From: Smittia aterrima
Lineage: Eukaryota; Arthropoda; Insecta; Diptera; Chironomidae
Length of the DNA stretch: 64,000 nt
Direction of reading: 5' to 3'
NCBI GenBank assembly: GCA_033063855.1
Contig: CP093831.1
Span: forward strand, 19,468,001 to 19,532,000
The notes beneath the pieces were generated by a model. It searched no databases. It saw nothing but the letters and a program-made list of their open reading frames with translations, and had not been told where the DNA came from. The position numbers and the translations under genes are program-made. Within the stretch, counting starts at the first letter, position 1; each line of letters opens with the position of its first letter. Positions 1-11,218 of this stretch are shown here, one piece after another.

Positions 1-444
1 ATAATCAGAAGAAGCCAACGAAATCTCGACGTAAAAGAGAAAACAGAGATCCACCCACATTTCATTTTTCTTTCTTACATATTTCAGACAAAGACTGCGA
101 CAAGTGTAATTGTAAACAAGTCTCTGCATGGCTCATTAACGGAAGCAAAGTTAAAGGTTGAAATTTAAAGATACAACCGGATTCTCTGAAGGACGTCTGG
201 ATATTTTTTTTCTAAGTTTCGGAATTCTCTTTGTTTTGGCACGAGATCCAGAACTTCACAGGAAATTCTTGTTGTTTACTCGAGACAGCTTCGTTTAATT
301 TTAGCACCTTAAAGGCGCCAATTGATCTCATTACCGACATCATTCCGTAGGCATGTGATTTTTATAAGTTCGACGCACTTCGAAAATTTATAAACGCATC
401 ACTTGCACTAAATATCATTTTGGGGAATTTAGAAAGTTTGTTAC

Positions 445-527
445 CTGTCCATAGCTCAATTTCAAGGCGTAGAAGAGTTTTTGACCAGTTTTCATGCTCG
501 GCTTGCTGATGTTCCTTTGAGCTTAAG
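445..527 (-). CDS. Possible single coding exon of an unidentified gene
   Basis: On the minus strand this 83-bp stretch has a pyrimidine-rich acceptor ending TTTCTTTAG just upstream and a GTAACA donor just downstream. It is open in one frame and reads LSSKEHQQAEHENWSKT followed by LLRLEIELWT. That charged, helix-like composition looks more coding than its surroundings. I could not find matching exons on either side, so the gene, if real, may continue off the window edge or have long introns. I recognise no family. It could equally be a chance open stretch between splice-like signals. Confidence 0.22.
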
Positions 528-732
528 CTAAAGAAATAAACAGATAAGAGTCTATTAAGTTTTTTTTCCTTAAAAAATTATTTTTGTCGCTGTTATCATT
601 ATCACATGTCCTTAAATATATTATCAAATATCTCAACAATTACCGTGAGAATAATATTTCTTTTAATTTTAAAAGATTCTTTGGTACTTGTTATATGTTT
701 TGACTACGATTTACTACTAACAATCAAGAGAA

Positions 733-885
733 ATGCGGGAAATTGATAAAATTATGGAGAAGAAGTTTTACTTACAAGAAAAGATTTTCGAAAGAGCAGA
801 AGTTGAAATTGTGAGAAGCGCTGCGATGTTAAAGAAGACACCTTATAAATTTAAAGCAGAAGGCTTTTTTCGCTATGGTTCGTAA
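733..885 (+). CDS. Small ORF, 50 aa, unknown
   Basis: This ATG-to-TAA open frame encodes a 50-residue peptide rich in Lys, Glu and Phe. It begins MREIDKIMEKKFYLQEKIF and ends KAEGFFRYGS. The first half could form an amphipathic helix, and there is no signal peptide or membrane segment. An in-frame stop lies just upstream, so the ATG is the only start in this frame. It lies on the strand opposite the lipocalin, downstream of that gene's 3' end. An ORF of this length occurs by chance in AT-rich DNA; only the coding-like composition favours it. I recognise no family. Confidence 0.2.
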   Translation: MREIDKIMEKKFYLQEKIFERAEVEIVRSAAMLKKTPYKFKAEGFFRYGS

Positions 886-1080
886 CTAACTATCCGCTTA
901 CTGTTTTGAATTCTCCTGTATTAAAATAAGTCAATATCATTTTCAAATCATTGTCGATGACTTTTTGAATTCTTTATGTACAAACAGACGACCGAACGGA
1001 TAACAAAAGGTATTTTTTATACGGAAAGTGCCGAAAAAATTTATCGAGTATATTTTTGAAAAGCTATTGCTCGTTAATAT

Positions 1081-1086
1081 TTTATT
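1081..1086 (-). promoter_or_regulatory. Poly(A) signal of the lipocalin gene
   Basis: AATAAA on the minus strand (TTTATT on the plus strand) lies about 20 bp beyond the stop codon of the lipocalin. It implies a very short 3' UTR. Confidence 0.5.
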
Positions 1087-1107
1087 CCATAATTTTCACA
1101 AAAATAT

Positions 1108-2342
1108 TCAGGATTCCGTAATGTTCACAACTTCTTCATCATCTTTGTTTCTGAGAACAACTTCGTAATAATCTCTCATACTCGTTATACCACCGACGCA
1201 AACATCATGCTTCACTAAAATAAAGATATATGTTTCTATAATTAGAGTCTGCTGATAAAAGAGCGATCTCCAACTCGCCTTCAAAGAAAAAATCAAGATC
1301 GATGTTATATCGGGGCAATTTCTCCCTAAGAAAAGCTTTCACGTTGTTGCCCAGGGTTTGAGTTCGACTCATCATTAGCGCGGAGAGATATCGCGGGAGC
1401 TTCTTCTTTTCCGCGCAATGCATGATGAGAGCCCAATTTTCGTAATCGGTATCTATCACATATGTATTATAGACACCTTCATCTGCGATAGCCAATTATT
1501 AGAAAGAAATGATTAAACAACTTTTTTCAATTAACTCACAAACATCTTCAGCGTGAATCCAATGTGATAGATCAACAATGTTTGGTATGAACCAAGTTAT
1601 GTTTCCATTTAGCAACTCGTTATCATCATCGAAGATGTAACTGTAGGTAAAGTTCATGGTAATCTGTGAATTGAAATTAGTTAATTCTGACGTAACACAT
1701 GTGATGGATTCGGAAATCAATTTTAAATTGCTTTTCATTCTTTCGGTAAGTATTTGCCAAAGCAAAATCGCTGTTAATTTCTTTTCGTTTCCTTCTTATC
1801 TTCCATGCCCCCGAAACGAGTTTAAATGGCCATTTTCCTATTCATGTGCTCCAAATTTGACATTTGCCTATGCTCCAGTTTAAAGCGAAGCTCTTTAGCA
1901 AATGAATGAGTGAATAAACGTGATGTGTCGAAAGGTTGCGGAAACTGAGAAATCTTAAGCTACTCACTTCCATAGCGTCAGTTATTTCCAGCTCGCTACG
2001 CATACAGCCGTACTCAGCGGCCTCCTCTGTGCTTGAATAATACTGAATAATATACCAGGAGCCCATCATCTTTTCCAATTGAAGATTTCGCATCGGTTTC
2101 ACCTGCGTAAAGGGCTTTTGAGCTTGTAAAGTGATTGAGGTATTAACTTCTTAATGAAGAAGTCTGAGGTTCATTAAAATGATTAATGTGGAGCTTGGTG
2201 TTTTCATTCTCTACACGTCAAGCTCCTTCATTCTACTCACAATAGGACAAAGTTCCATGAAGTCTTTACGAATAAAGCCTCTCGCGACTCCACAAGACAC
2301 AAGAAGAATAAAAGAAAACCACAAAACTTTATTGTCAATCAT
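1108..2342 (-). CDS. Secreted insect lipocalin (apolipoprotein D / Karl-like)
   Basis: Five exons in transcript order: 2342-2241, 2102-1968, 1663-1540, 1482-1279 and 1214-1108. They give 223 aa in one continuous frame. Residues 1 to about 22 form a signal peptide (WFSFILLVSCGVARG). The lipocalin signatures follow: GSW at 48-50, TDY at 132-134 and a conserved Arg in the MMSRT stretch (Arg160). Four cysteines (32, 67, 143, 194) sit where secreted lipocalins form two disulfides, expected to be 32-143 and 67-194. The family binds small hydrophobic ligands in a beta-barrel outside the cell. The last intron uses a GC donor (GAAG|GCGAGT); without that splice the protein would lose Cys194. The penultimate donor is GTGAGT inside the apparent ORF, joining HAEDV to YEGVYN. 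The exact ortholog among ApoD, Karl and the Lazarillo proteins is uncertain. Confidence 0.9.
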
Positions 2343-5300
2343 GCTGAAGTTACGAATTAGAATAAACTGCGACTAATGTTCTGAGTCCAACTTTCCAGAT
2401 AATTTTACAGTTAATTGTCGTTTAAACTGTTTTGATTAAATAAATATGTTTATACACAGCTTCAACTGTACAAAATATTTCTGATAAAGAATTTTGCTGT
2501 AAAGAGTGAGAAGTTCATTTTTATCGCGCGCACATTTTTCTCTTCTCATTTATCGGAAGTCGACGAGCATAGTCAACATTCTATAAAAGCATCGAAATGA
2601 ATCAAATCAAGGGCACTTTCGATTGCGTCCAATTTAGATTCATATTAATTTTCTCATAAAATGCGGATGTAACAAAACGATTTTCCAGCGATTTTTTGCT
2701 AATTTGTTGCGGTATACAAAGACAACGAGCTTTTGGATTGATTATATTCACAAAAGGCAGACAAGAGCCTCGTAATTAAATCGCTGTTAGGCGTGATAGA
2801 AATTAAATGCCTGAATTTCATTAAAATCTTATTGAGTGCAATCGTTTCGCGCTTTTAACATAACGAATAAATTTTGAAGACGAACGACGTTTAAAAAAGA
2901 TGTTGAACTGAATAAAAGCTTTGTGCCAAGAGGAAATCAAACTTTCGCAAGTCTATTTAAAAGTTTATTACGGATATTATTTTCTGGAACCAAAGCAATA
3001 TTTATTGCAATCCGGGAGATCGGAGCTGATTGTTTGCTCCTATTTCGCTCAATTATTTAAAGCTCAATGATCCGTGTGAACCGCTGCTACTAAGTTTATT
3101 CAACTTCACCTTCCACCTTAGACACGATAAAAGCGAGATTCATTCAATCGAGCGCAAGCTTCACAATCAAGTCGTTAAGGAAGAAAGAAAAAGTTCGCCG
3201 ACAAGATTATCAGGTTCAAAGACATTCGCAATTGTTTGTGATTGAAAGTACCATCAGTCATGAACAAAGTTTGCTCAGAAAACTCAGATGAGTGAATGTT
3301 CTCGCAAATTAGTGTCGTACATTTAATTACCGATGACTTTTGCTCATGGAAGATTTTTCATGTCGCGATAAGAAGAGAAAGAAAAAGTTTTCGCGCATTA
3401 AGACAGCGGAAAGAAAATCGTCTCCAAGTCTCCGCGACTCTCGAATCTGAATGTCATTACTTATTTACTTATGACGCTTTGCTTTCGTCTGATCGAAAAT
3501 TGTTTTCGTTCGCTTTAGCGAATAATGGATAATGCCTGAAAGAATTTCAAATTTCTTCATTTTCCTTCTCTTTCTCACTCTCTCGATCGCTTCACAAGCA
3601 GAAATCGTCCGACTGACTGAATGTGTGTCTTAACCTATTTAAATCAGCATCCGAAAAGACTTCACTTGTCATGTCGCTTTGCCTTATTTTGCTTTCGGCG
3701 TGTCTGTGTTCATCATCTTTCGGGGCTTTCGACTCTTTGCTTTATTCGTGAATTGATACAGGAAGAGAAGTAAACAGAGAAATGAAGCCACCAAGGCGTT
3801 CGAATTTAATGAAATCACTGAGACTTCTCTCGAGTTCACTCAGCCGGCGGTTGATATCAAATGAAAATCTCTCAATTGCGCAGCTCAAATTAATGAAACT
3901 TTCAGCGATCACCTGCGGTAAGAACAAGTAACGAGAAAAAAAACGTTTCCAGTAGTTTATGCTTTATTCATTTCCAGTGAAAACAAATTTTCGGGAGATT
4001 CAGTCCTATCGCGAACTGAAAAGAGAAACTCACTTTTGGGTAAATTGGAAATGTGTCATTATCGGCATAATTTGTTAATTGGCTTTTTCTCCTTCACGAT
4101 CAAACAGACGATCGTTTATCAACTTTTAATATGCACTTGCGATGCACTCAATTAGCAGAGCAGTTCTTTTTTTTTGGTCAAGCAGACTTGTTCCAGCGAT
4201 AATTGCAGTGATTAACAATTTTTCTCTTTGGTAACCGGCAACGGTTTTGGCACCGTGCGACTGAGAAAATTCTGATCAATTTGTCGCAAATCAATAATTT
4301 TTCCGATTTCAACACAGAAGAGAGAAGAAAATTTAAATGATGTTTATTTGATTTATGAGCTTCCAGTCCGATGATGCTCAGACGACTGTCAGTGATATCA
4401 ATTAATCGTTTCCAGAAGAAATCTAATATGCCAACATTTTTCTCTCCTCAAGAGCTTGAAATGAAAGCTGAACGCTCATAAATTATGCAGAGCTTACATT
4501 CAACTTAACATAGCTGATTTTTCTTATCCTCCGATGTTTGCTAAAGCTTAAGTTGCGCGAGAGACTAATAATTGCAATGAATGAGACACGTCAGTGAACA
4601 GATCAAGAGACCGAGAAAAATTAATTATGGTAAAGTTTGAATTGAGTTATGAAACGTAAAAAGCAAATTTATTGACAGATATCTTATTCATACTTGTAGT
4701 TGTTATAATATGTCGACAATTGAATTGCCGCCCTCCAAGTTCCATTAAAATGTTTTCTCATTCATATCTTTATAAAGTGAATTAAGATATAAATATTTAT
4801 GCTCAACGTGTCTTAAATAAATTCTCGTCATTATCGTTGGACTTAGATGAGTGGCTTGAAATTGCAAAGCTAGAAACGTCTTTCTGGGAAATGATCGCAA
4901 AAGTTATGTCAAAATCAGCTAAAGAACAATGGCAATAAACAAAATTTCTTGTAACTTGATATCCGTACAATCCCAATTAACATTAAACCTCGAAGCTAAG
5001 AAGCTAAGCCCATTCACAGAGTCTTACGGCAAAAATGTTGAGTAGTAAATAATTTAATGTTAATCGCGTACGATCATCTCTAGCGGGGATCGTAAATAAG
5101 TGCACGACTAGTTGCAGAAGCGGCTGAACTTTGTTACTGCTGATCACTTTGCGATTCTGTTAACGCATGTAAGATATTAACTTTACACATGTTTGTTATC
5201 ATGTCGAAGTTACTTTGATGGGTCAATAAATTGAGAGTGATCTCATGGCAGACTCGAAGACGAGGAGAGAAGGAACGTTCGATGAATGAAATGGAAATCA

Positions 5301-8300
5301 CGACGGTTAGAAAAAGTGAAATTCTTATTGAGCGACGCGTCGAGACTTGAGAACAGCTTTCAATCCCACTGACCTAATAATCTTTCGCTTAAACCTAACA
5401 CACTAAAGTATCATAGATCTTTAAATGAAAAGCTGAACTCTGATCTTGCAGTAATTGTATTAAAAAAATTTATCTTCACTCGGCTGACACTTTTTAGCTG
5501 CTAGAGCGTTGAGCAAATAAAGTACATAAAGCGAGAGCATATTTCGAGTTTTACTGCTAATGATTTTGCTCCTTGACTTTCCGAAAGAAAGTTCAACTTC
5601 ATTGATTTGCTTTTCGCTGGCAGTTTATTTTGAGCTTTAACGGTTGCTCTGTTTTTACTATAAACATAAGAAAGAGATTGATTTGTTTGTCCATAACGCG
5701 TGACTTATAGATCTCGAGCAAAATTTAAATATTTAACTTTTAGAGAAAAAATCAAATTTCAATTAAACATTCGAAACTGGTGGCACTACCTGTTGAGCAT
5801 TGTGGTTAGAAGAAATGCTAATGTTTTGCCAGTGATTAATGCTAGAGGAATTTAATTACCTTTCTGTTGACTATGAAACCGCGGTCGTTCGTTGGAATGC
5901 GATACATTTTTTTCGTGTGACTAGCTTTGCGCGAGTTCATTCAAGAAACTTTCCATTTTAGAGCTTCTCGCGTGAACATCAAAATTTGCGTAAACTCCTT
6001 GTCAGATCTACGTAAGCAGGCGATGATCAAGCGAATCGCCAGACATACGAAAATTAATTATTCATTAAGAAATGCGAACGACACTCGCGGATTTCCATAA
6101 ATTTGCCGCTGAGGAGAATTGGATTGCTTTTGGTCTGGGAAATTTACATAAATCGTAGCAAGCCGATGAGTGGAATTCATGAATGAAAAAAAGTCTGAAG
6201 TACGATTTGTATTTTAAACTGCGATGAGCTACAATTCAATTACGTTACAATCATTTGTGAAGTTCAGTCTCTTCCATGCTTGTTGTAACTCATAACATTT
6301 TAATTGTAAAGTTCTTTTAATTCAAGCGGCAAATCTCGTTACAATCATAAATCTCAGCCCCATTAATTTACCAGCAATTAAGGTTTTAAGTACCGAGGAA
6401 AATGAGTAGAAAATATAAAAATAATTTAATTTAAAACGAAGAAGAAAAGCGATTGAATGGCATTGGTGGATGATTTGGCGAAATCTCGTTACAATTTTTG
6501 TGTGTTTTGAGTTTAACGGCATTCGGCTTTGAGAAAAAAAAAGTGAAAAGAAGTCAAATAATTGAGATTATTGGCATTTATTGAAGCAAATGTTAAGAGG
6601 AAATCTCTCGTAAAGTGTGATGATTTGAATGAGAGGAAGACACTGCAAGAAAGAGCTAGAAATACAGAGCCCTCAATAAAACGACAAACGTGATTTCCCT
6701 TTTTGCTTATATGTCGACAATTGCACTTGAAACGTGATGAATCGGTGCTGATCTGCGAATTGTCATGGAATTTGGTCAAGTGCCATTGCCCGGAGACTGA
6801 TTGTCTCCGATTGTATGCATGAAACACACTGAAACAAGCCGCGGATCATTTCGTTTAAGAGCTTTCAATTGGAATTTCCTCAAAGCTTTCCATCGCGTTG
6901 TGTGTCGGAAAGAAATCCATTTCGCGTCATGTATACATTGATCAAATATTTAGCAAAAAAAGCTCAAGCATAAACTATGCTGCTGCGAGTGTCTGCACCA
7001 TGAGACTGTAAAAGAAATTTCTTACTCCACAAATCCACAACATCGTTTTCATTCCTCTCTCTCTATCTATCTCTTCTCTACCAATTTCTTTTCCTTCTCA
7101 TACATTTTTCTTTATCATCGGAACCAAAGAAAAAAGTCGTCGCTCGCTGCTTTTTCTTTTCTTACCCAACTGGCACTTTGAAACATTCACAAAATCTCTC
7201 AACAGGTGTAAGTCATTCTTCTAGTAACTGCGGTGCCGTCAAGACGGATAATTGCTGATCGTTTGATTTTTTATTAAACTTTTTCTTTCCTTCGAGTCTT
7301 TCTTTAATCTGATTTTAATTTCACTGAGTTTCCGAGTGATCATCGATCAGAAGTTTTCATGTGAAAAGACAAACTGTCAAGTGAATGTTTGAGCATAAAA
7401 CTGAAAGCTCATAGTTAAACAAAGAATTTGTAAAAGACATATATCGTTCATGTGCCATCGCTATAATTGGATTAATATTGAAGAATTAAATAGAACCTTC
7501 AGGTATGTGTTGTGCAAATAAAGTGGAAATAAAACTTGGAAATATTTATGTTTTCAAAATTGCTTTATAAAAATAATACACGAGAATTCGCCATATATTT
7601 TTGTGATGAATTAAATAAGTCGAACAAATTGACTGTAAATTGTTGAGAAAAATATTCTGGATAATAAACATTTTTATGCAAATAATGCTTGAAGCATCAA
7701 TGGCTGAAATTAGGTTGAATTCCCAATTTGAGTAAATTAATTTCAATTAATTTGTGATAATGTTCATCAATGAGTTTTGCTGGAAATTATGTTAAGAGGA
7801 ATCAGTTGAATAGCTCAAACCTAATTTGTCATCATTATAAAAGAATTTCGGTGATGATCTTCCATTGAAAGATGAGCCCACGCTCTTTGCACCTCACTTG
7901 AGACGAAATAAAAGCCTCAGGCACGACAAAGCAAACAAACGACCAAACTGAGCTTCAACAGAAATTTAATCTTCTGCTTTTCTTTGCATTTTTGAATTGA
8001 AATGATCATTTAAGGTCAATGCCAATAAAAGTTTTTATTCAACTGAATGATGATTGTTTTGGGATGAAATTCAATGCTTAAATATCGGTCACGATTCTGT
8101 TTTTAGATTTAAAATGCGTTAAAGACTTCTGACAATTCTTTCACTTTCTCGTGTTAAGCTTAAACACAAAAAGACGCCGCGAAGCGAACTCCCTTGTCAA
8201 TCAATTTCTGTTTCTTTTCTTGGGCCATCGGATTAACTGATTTACGATCATCAACAGTAGAGTGCTCTAGAGAAAAACTCAAATTGGCTGTTAAAGAGCA

Positions 8301-11218
8301 CTAAAGATGATTTATATGCTCGTCCAATCCTCTTTCATTAAGTGCGAAAATCTCTTTTAGGGTCGAAGAGGACAGGTTTTCGACTCTGTCCGGAATCTCG
8401 TGCAACTTAAAATCTCATGCAAATGTGTCGTTGCGAATCATGATGAATCGAAACTTCAGTTCCAAGCCTATTTGAGAGTGGGACTGTAAAGAAATTAGAC
8501 TCAAATACTAATCTCGCGATCATTTGCCGGCCCAGCAAGTTTAGACTTTTAAAGTTTCGTTTTCAATCAAATGAAGAAGAAAATTTTCTCGCTATTTAGT
8601 CTTGCGAGATTGATACGTGGTGCGTGTTTTTGGCTGTTAATCACATTACACATTTCATAAACCTTTTATGTGCGCGGCCCATTTCGCGCCTTTCCCATCA
8701 GTTGTGGTTCGAGGCGATTGCTTTTTTGTTTTGACATTTATGGTCCCGTAATATTCGTAGCGGCTCACACAAAAATTAATAATTTAACTAAGTCACTCTC
8801 TCGCACACGGAGCTTATCACACACATCATTTCGAAGAAACCTAACGACTTTGTTAAACAGCATCGTCGATTTCTCGTCCGAAAAACTGACTGATCAACGA
8901 GTGAAACCGGACTTTTAATTACGAATCTTATCGCGAAGAGCTTGGAAAAATTGATGGAAAACTTTCAATTGACAAACAGAACCTGAGAAGAATTCCATTT
9001 ACGATGATGTTGCGAAGGAAATGCTCTCGCACTTTCTCCTCCAATTCGCTTGCACATTATAAAGTATCATAATTACACTTCTTTTTTCGCACAGTCCGTC
9101 GTCTCATGTGTGCTTTCGTTCTCCAAAGACGAAGCATTGGCCTACATTGGACGCATCTGCGCGCAACTTACGCATTAATTTATTCAACCGATTGAAAATG
9201 TCAATTTATATATTGATCAATCAATAAATTATGCTTCTCTGCTCTACATAATTCAGTCACATAGACTCCTAAAACCTTTGTCTCGCTCCTCGCAAATTGC
9301 TTCCGCTGGTAAACGGTCTTTTGCGGTCTTTTCCGAGAGAGACGACACAATTGCACTTTGCTAAATGGCTATTTGTGTGTCTAGCATCGACGACAATTAC
9401 TTTAGTCGTGAGAGTTTTTGCTTTCGATTTAAAAACTTTAGGTGTAAAACCTTTTTATTGAAAATTTTCTAATAAATTTGTTTGCGCTGAATGATAAAAT
9501 TAAATTAATAAGTCGACCTGAAAATATCGCGCAAATTGAAATATCTTAATTTTCAATTTCTCGTGAAAGACGGTGTTTTCTATTTTTTGAGTACTGCTCA
9601 ATAAAAAAATGGTGGATTTGTTAACGAAAAAAAAATTAAAACATCTGAATTCAGTGATTAACAAGAAGTTGCCTATTCTATTGACGATAATTTCGATCTG
9701 AAAGTGTGAAAATGACACGAAATTTCGGGATTAATTGCAATGAGATTGACTGCCGTCTATCAACGTTATGGGCAAATAGATGAAGCGGAATAGAAGCCAA
9801 CGACAAGTAAACAAGAAACTCAGCCCGAGAGAAAACATTTTCCTCAGAAGAAGAAGCGGTCAAAGAAAGTAAAATTTTCCATTTCAACTTAAGCTGTCTG
9901 AGCCGAAGCGATTCTCCTTCATGGAAATTACACATTAGAGAACTACACACGTTCGTTCATCATCACGCCCTTAAGCTATGAACAACAACGATGACTGTTT
10001 GTAGTTTTTTTTGTATTTAGATATCAATTAAAAGTGGCATGCGATCAGCTGTGGGGGAAATGTCAAGAAAATCTTTCTCGCGATGAAGACGAAAAGGTGT
10101 CGCCCAAGCCAATCTCAATGGCTTTTGTCTTTAGATTGCTATCATCTCTATAATTATGACCAAAAAAAGATGAGAAAGAACATGTCAGATACATTTTTAT
10201 TACATCATTATCTCGAAGAGTTCTTTGTGTTGTGAGACTGCAACATAAATCTTTGGGCTAACAATCTCTCGGTCGAGAGATGTTTATGCAGATTTCGGAT
10301 TTCTTTATGTTCGGGCATTGATATCTTCTTTCATTCGTTTCTCTTTATGCACAAATGTATTTCTCAATTCACATGCAGCATAAGCGGAAATTCTTTTCTT
10401 TAACCATCGAGTCGATATGTTCAAGGAAAATGGGTCAAGTCAAGCAATATAGAAAATGAAACTGAAATTTTTCTTCTTTCACATTGATTTCGGGTTTTTT
10501 TTCTTCTTCTTATTTTTATTTATTTCTTATTTTTGTGAAGAAAGAGAAAAAATTGGGACAAGAGTGAAGAGAATTTCTGATAAAAAAACCTGATGTGTTG
10601 TTTCTTTAGGTTGAAGATTAAAACTTACGTTTAAATCGCGCATTGTGGAATTTTTCTGCAGAAAAAAGTTTCGCATATTTGAATGAGAAGTTACGATTAT
10701 TGTTCTGTCAGTGACACCAAAAAACTTTGAGTCGATCAATCGACATTCTGAAGTCGCTAATTGCTCGAATAAACTTTGAAGGACTTCATGTTGAAACTCT
10801 TTACTTTCTTAAAACAAAGCTTTGAGGTTTACGACTCTTCAGTTCTGGGTTTACTACAAAGTAAAATGTAGTAAACCTCATAACTTTTGTGTCTTTGCCT
10901 CATAACTTTTGTGAAACATTGTAGTAGCATTTTATTCATTCATTAAAATGAATATCGAAAAGTCTGATCTCCTGCGAAAGTTGTCATACAAAAAAGAATT
11001 TGCATCGATTTCATTTCATTTGCATTTATTGACACCTGTTGAAAAAAAAATGTTCAGAATCTCATGACAGCAAAGTGTCAATGGCGACATGATTTCCGAT
11101 CGATTTAATCGGCTTAAGTCGTTAATTATTTAGTAGCCTGTTAATTAAACACTTTTCTCACCCATTTCAGATTATCGAAGCCAATTAGCCAAACAAGAGC
11201 TGGAAGAGAGACACAAAA
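2343..11218. other. Long stretch with no recognised coding sequence
   Basis: About 8.9 kb with only short, non-conserved-looking open frames on both strands. The last 48 bp (from 11171) are 5' UTR of the downstream ZP gene: a strong acceptor (TCACCCATTTCAG) ends at 11170. At least one upstream noncoding exon and the promoter of that gene should therefore lie in this region. I could not place that exon. A CT-rich microsatellite lies near 7050-7085. A TATA-like TATAAAAG on the plus strand at about 2582 is an unproven promoter candidate. The rest shows AT-rich sequence with homopolymer runs. Confidence 0.6.
10848..10913. repeat. Perfect 11-bp inverted repeat followed by a 16-bp direct repeat
   Basis: Arms GGTTTACTACA (10848-10858) and TGTAGTAAACC (10867-10877) are exact reverse complements around an 8-nt loop. 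The right arm overlaps the first copy of CCTCATAACTTTTGTG (10876-10891), which is repeated exactly at 10898-10913. It lies about 300 bp upstream of the ZP gene's start-codon exon. It could be a regulatory element, a small repeat remnant or a product of slippage. Function is unknown. Confidence 0.6.

Noticed and set aside
2582..2589. TATAAAAG on the plus strand as a promoter
   Set aside because: A single TATA-like match in AT-rich DNA, 8.6 kb from the ZP start, with no supporting exon.
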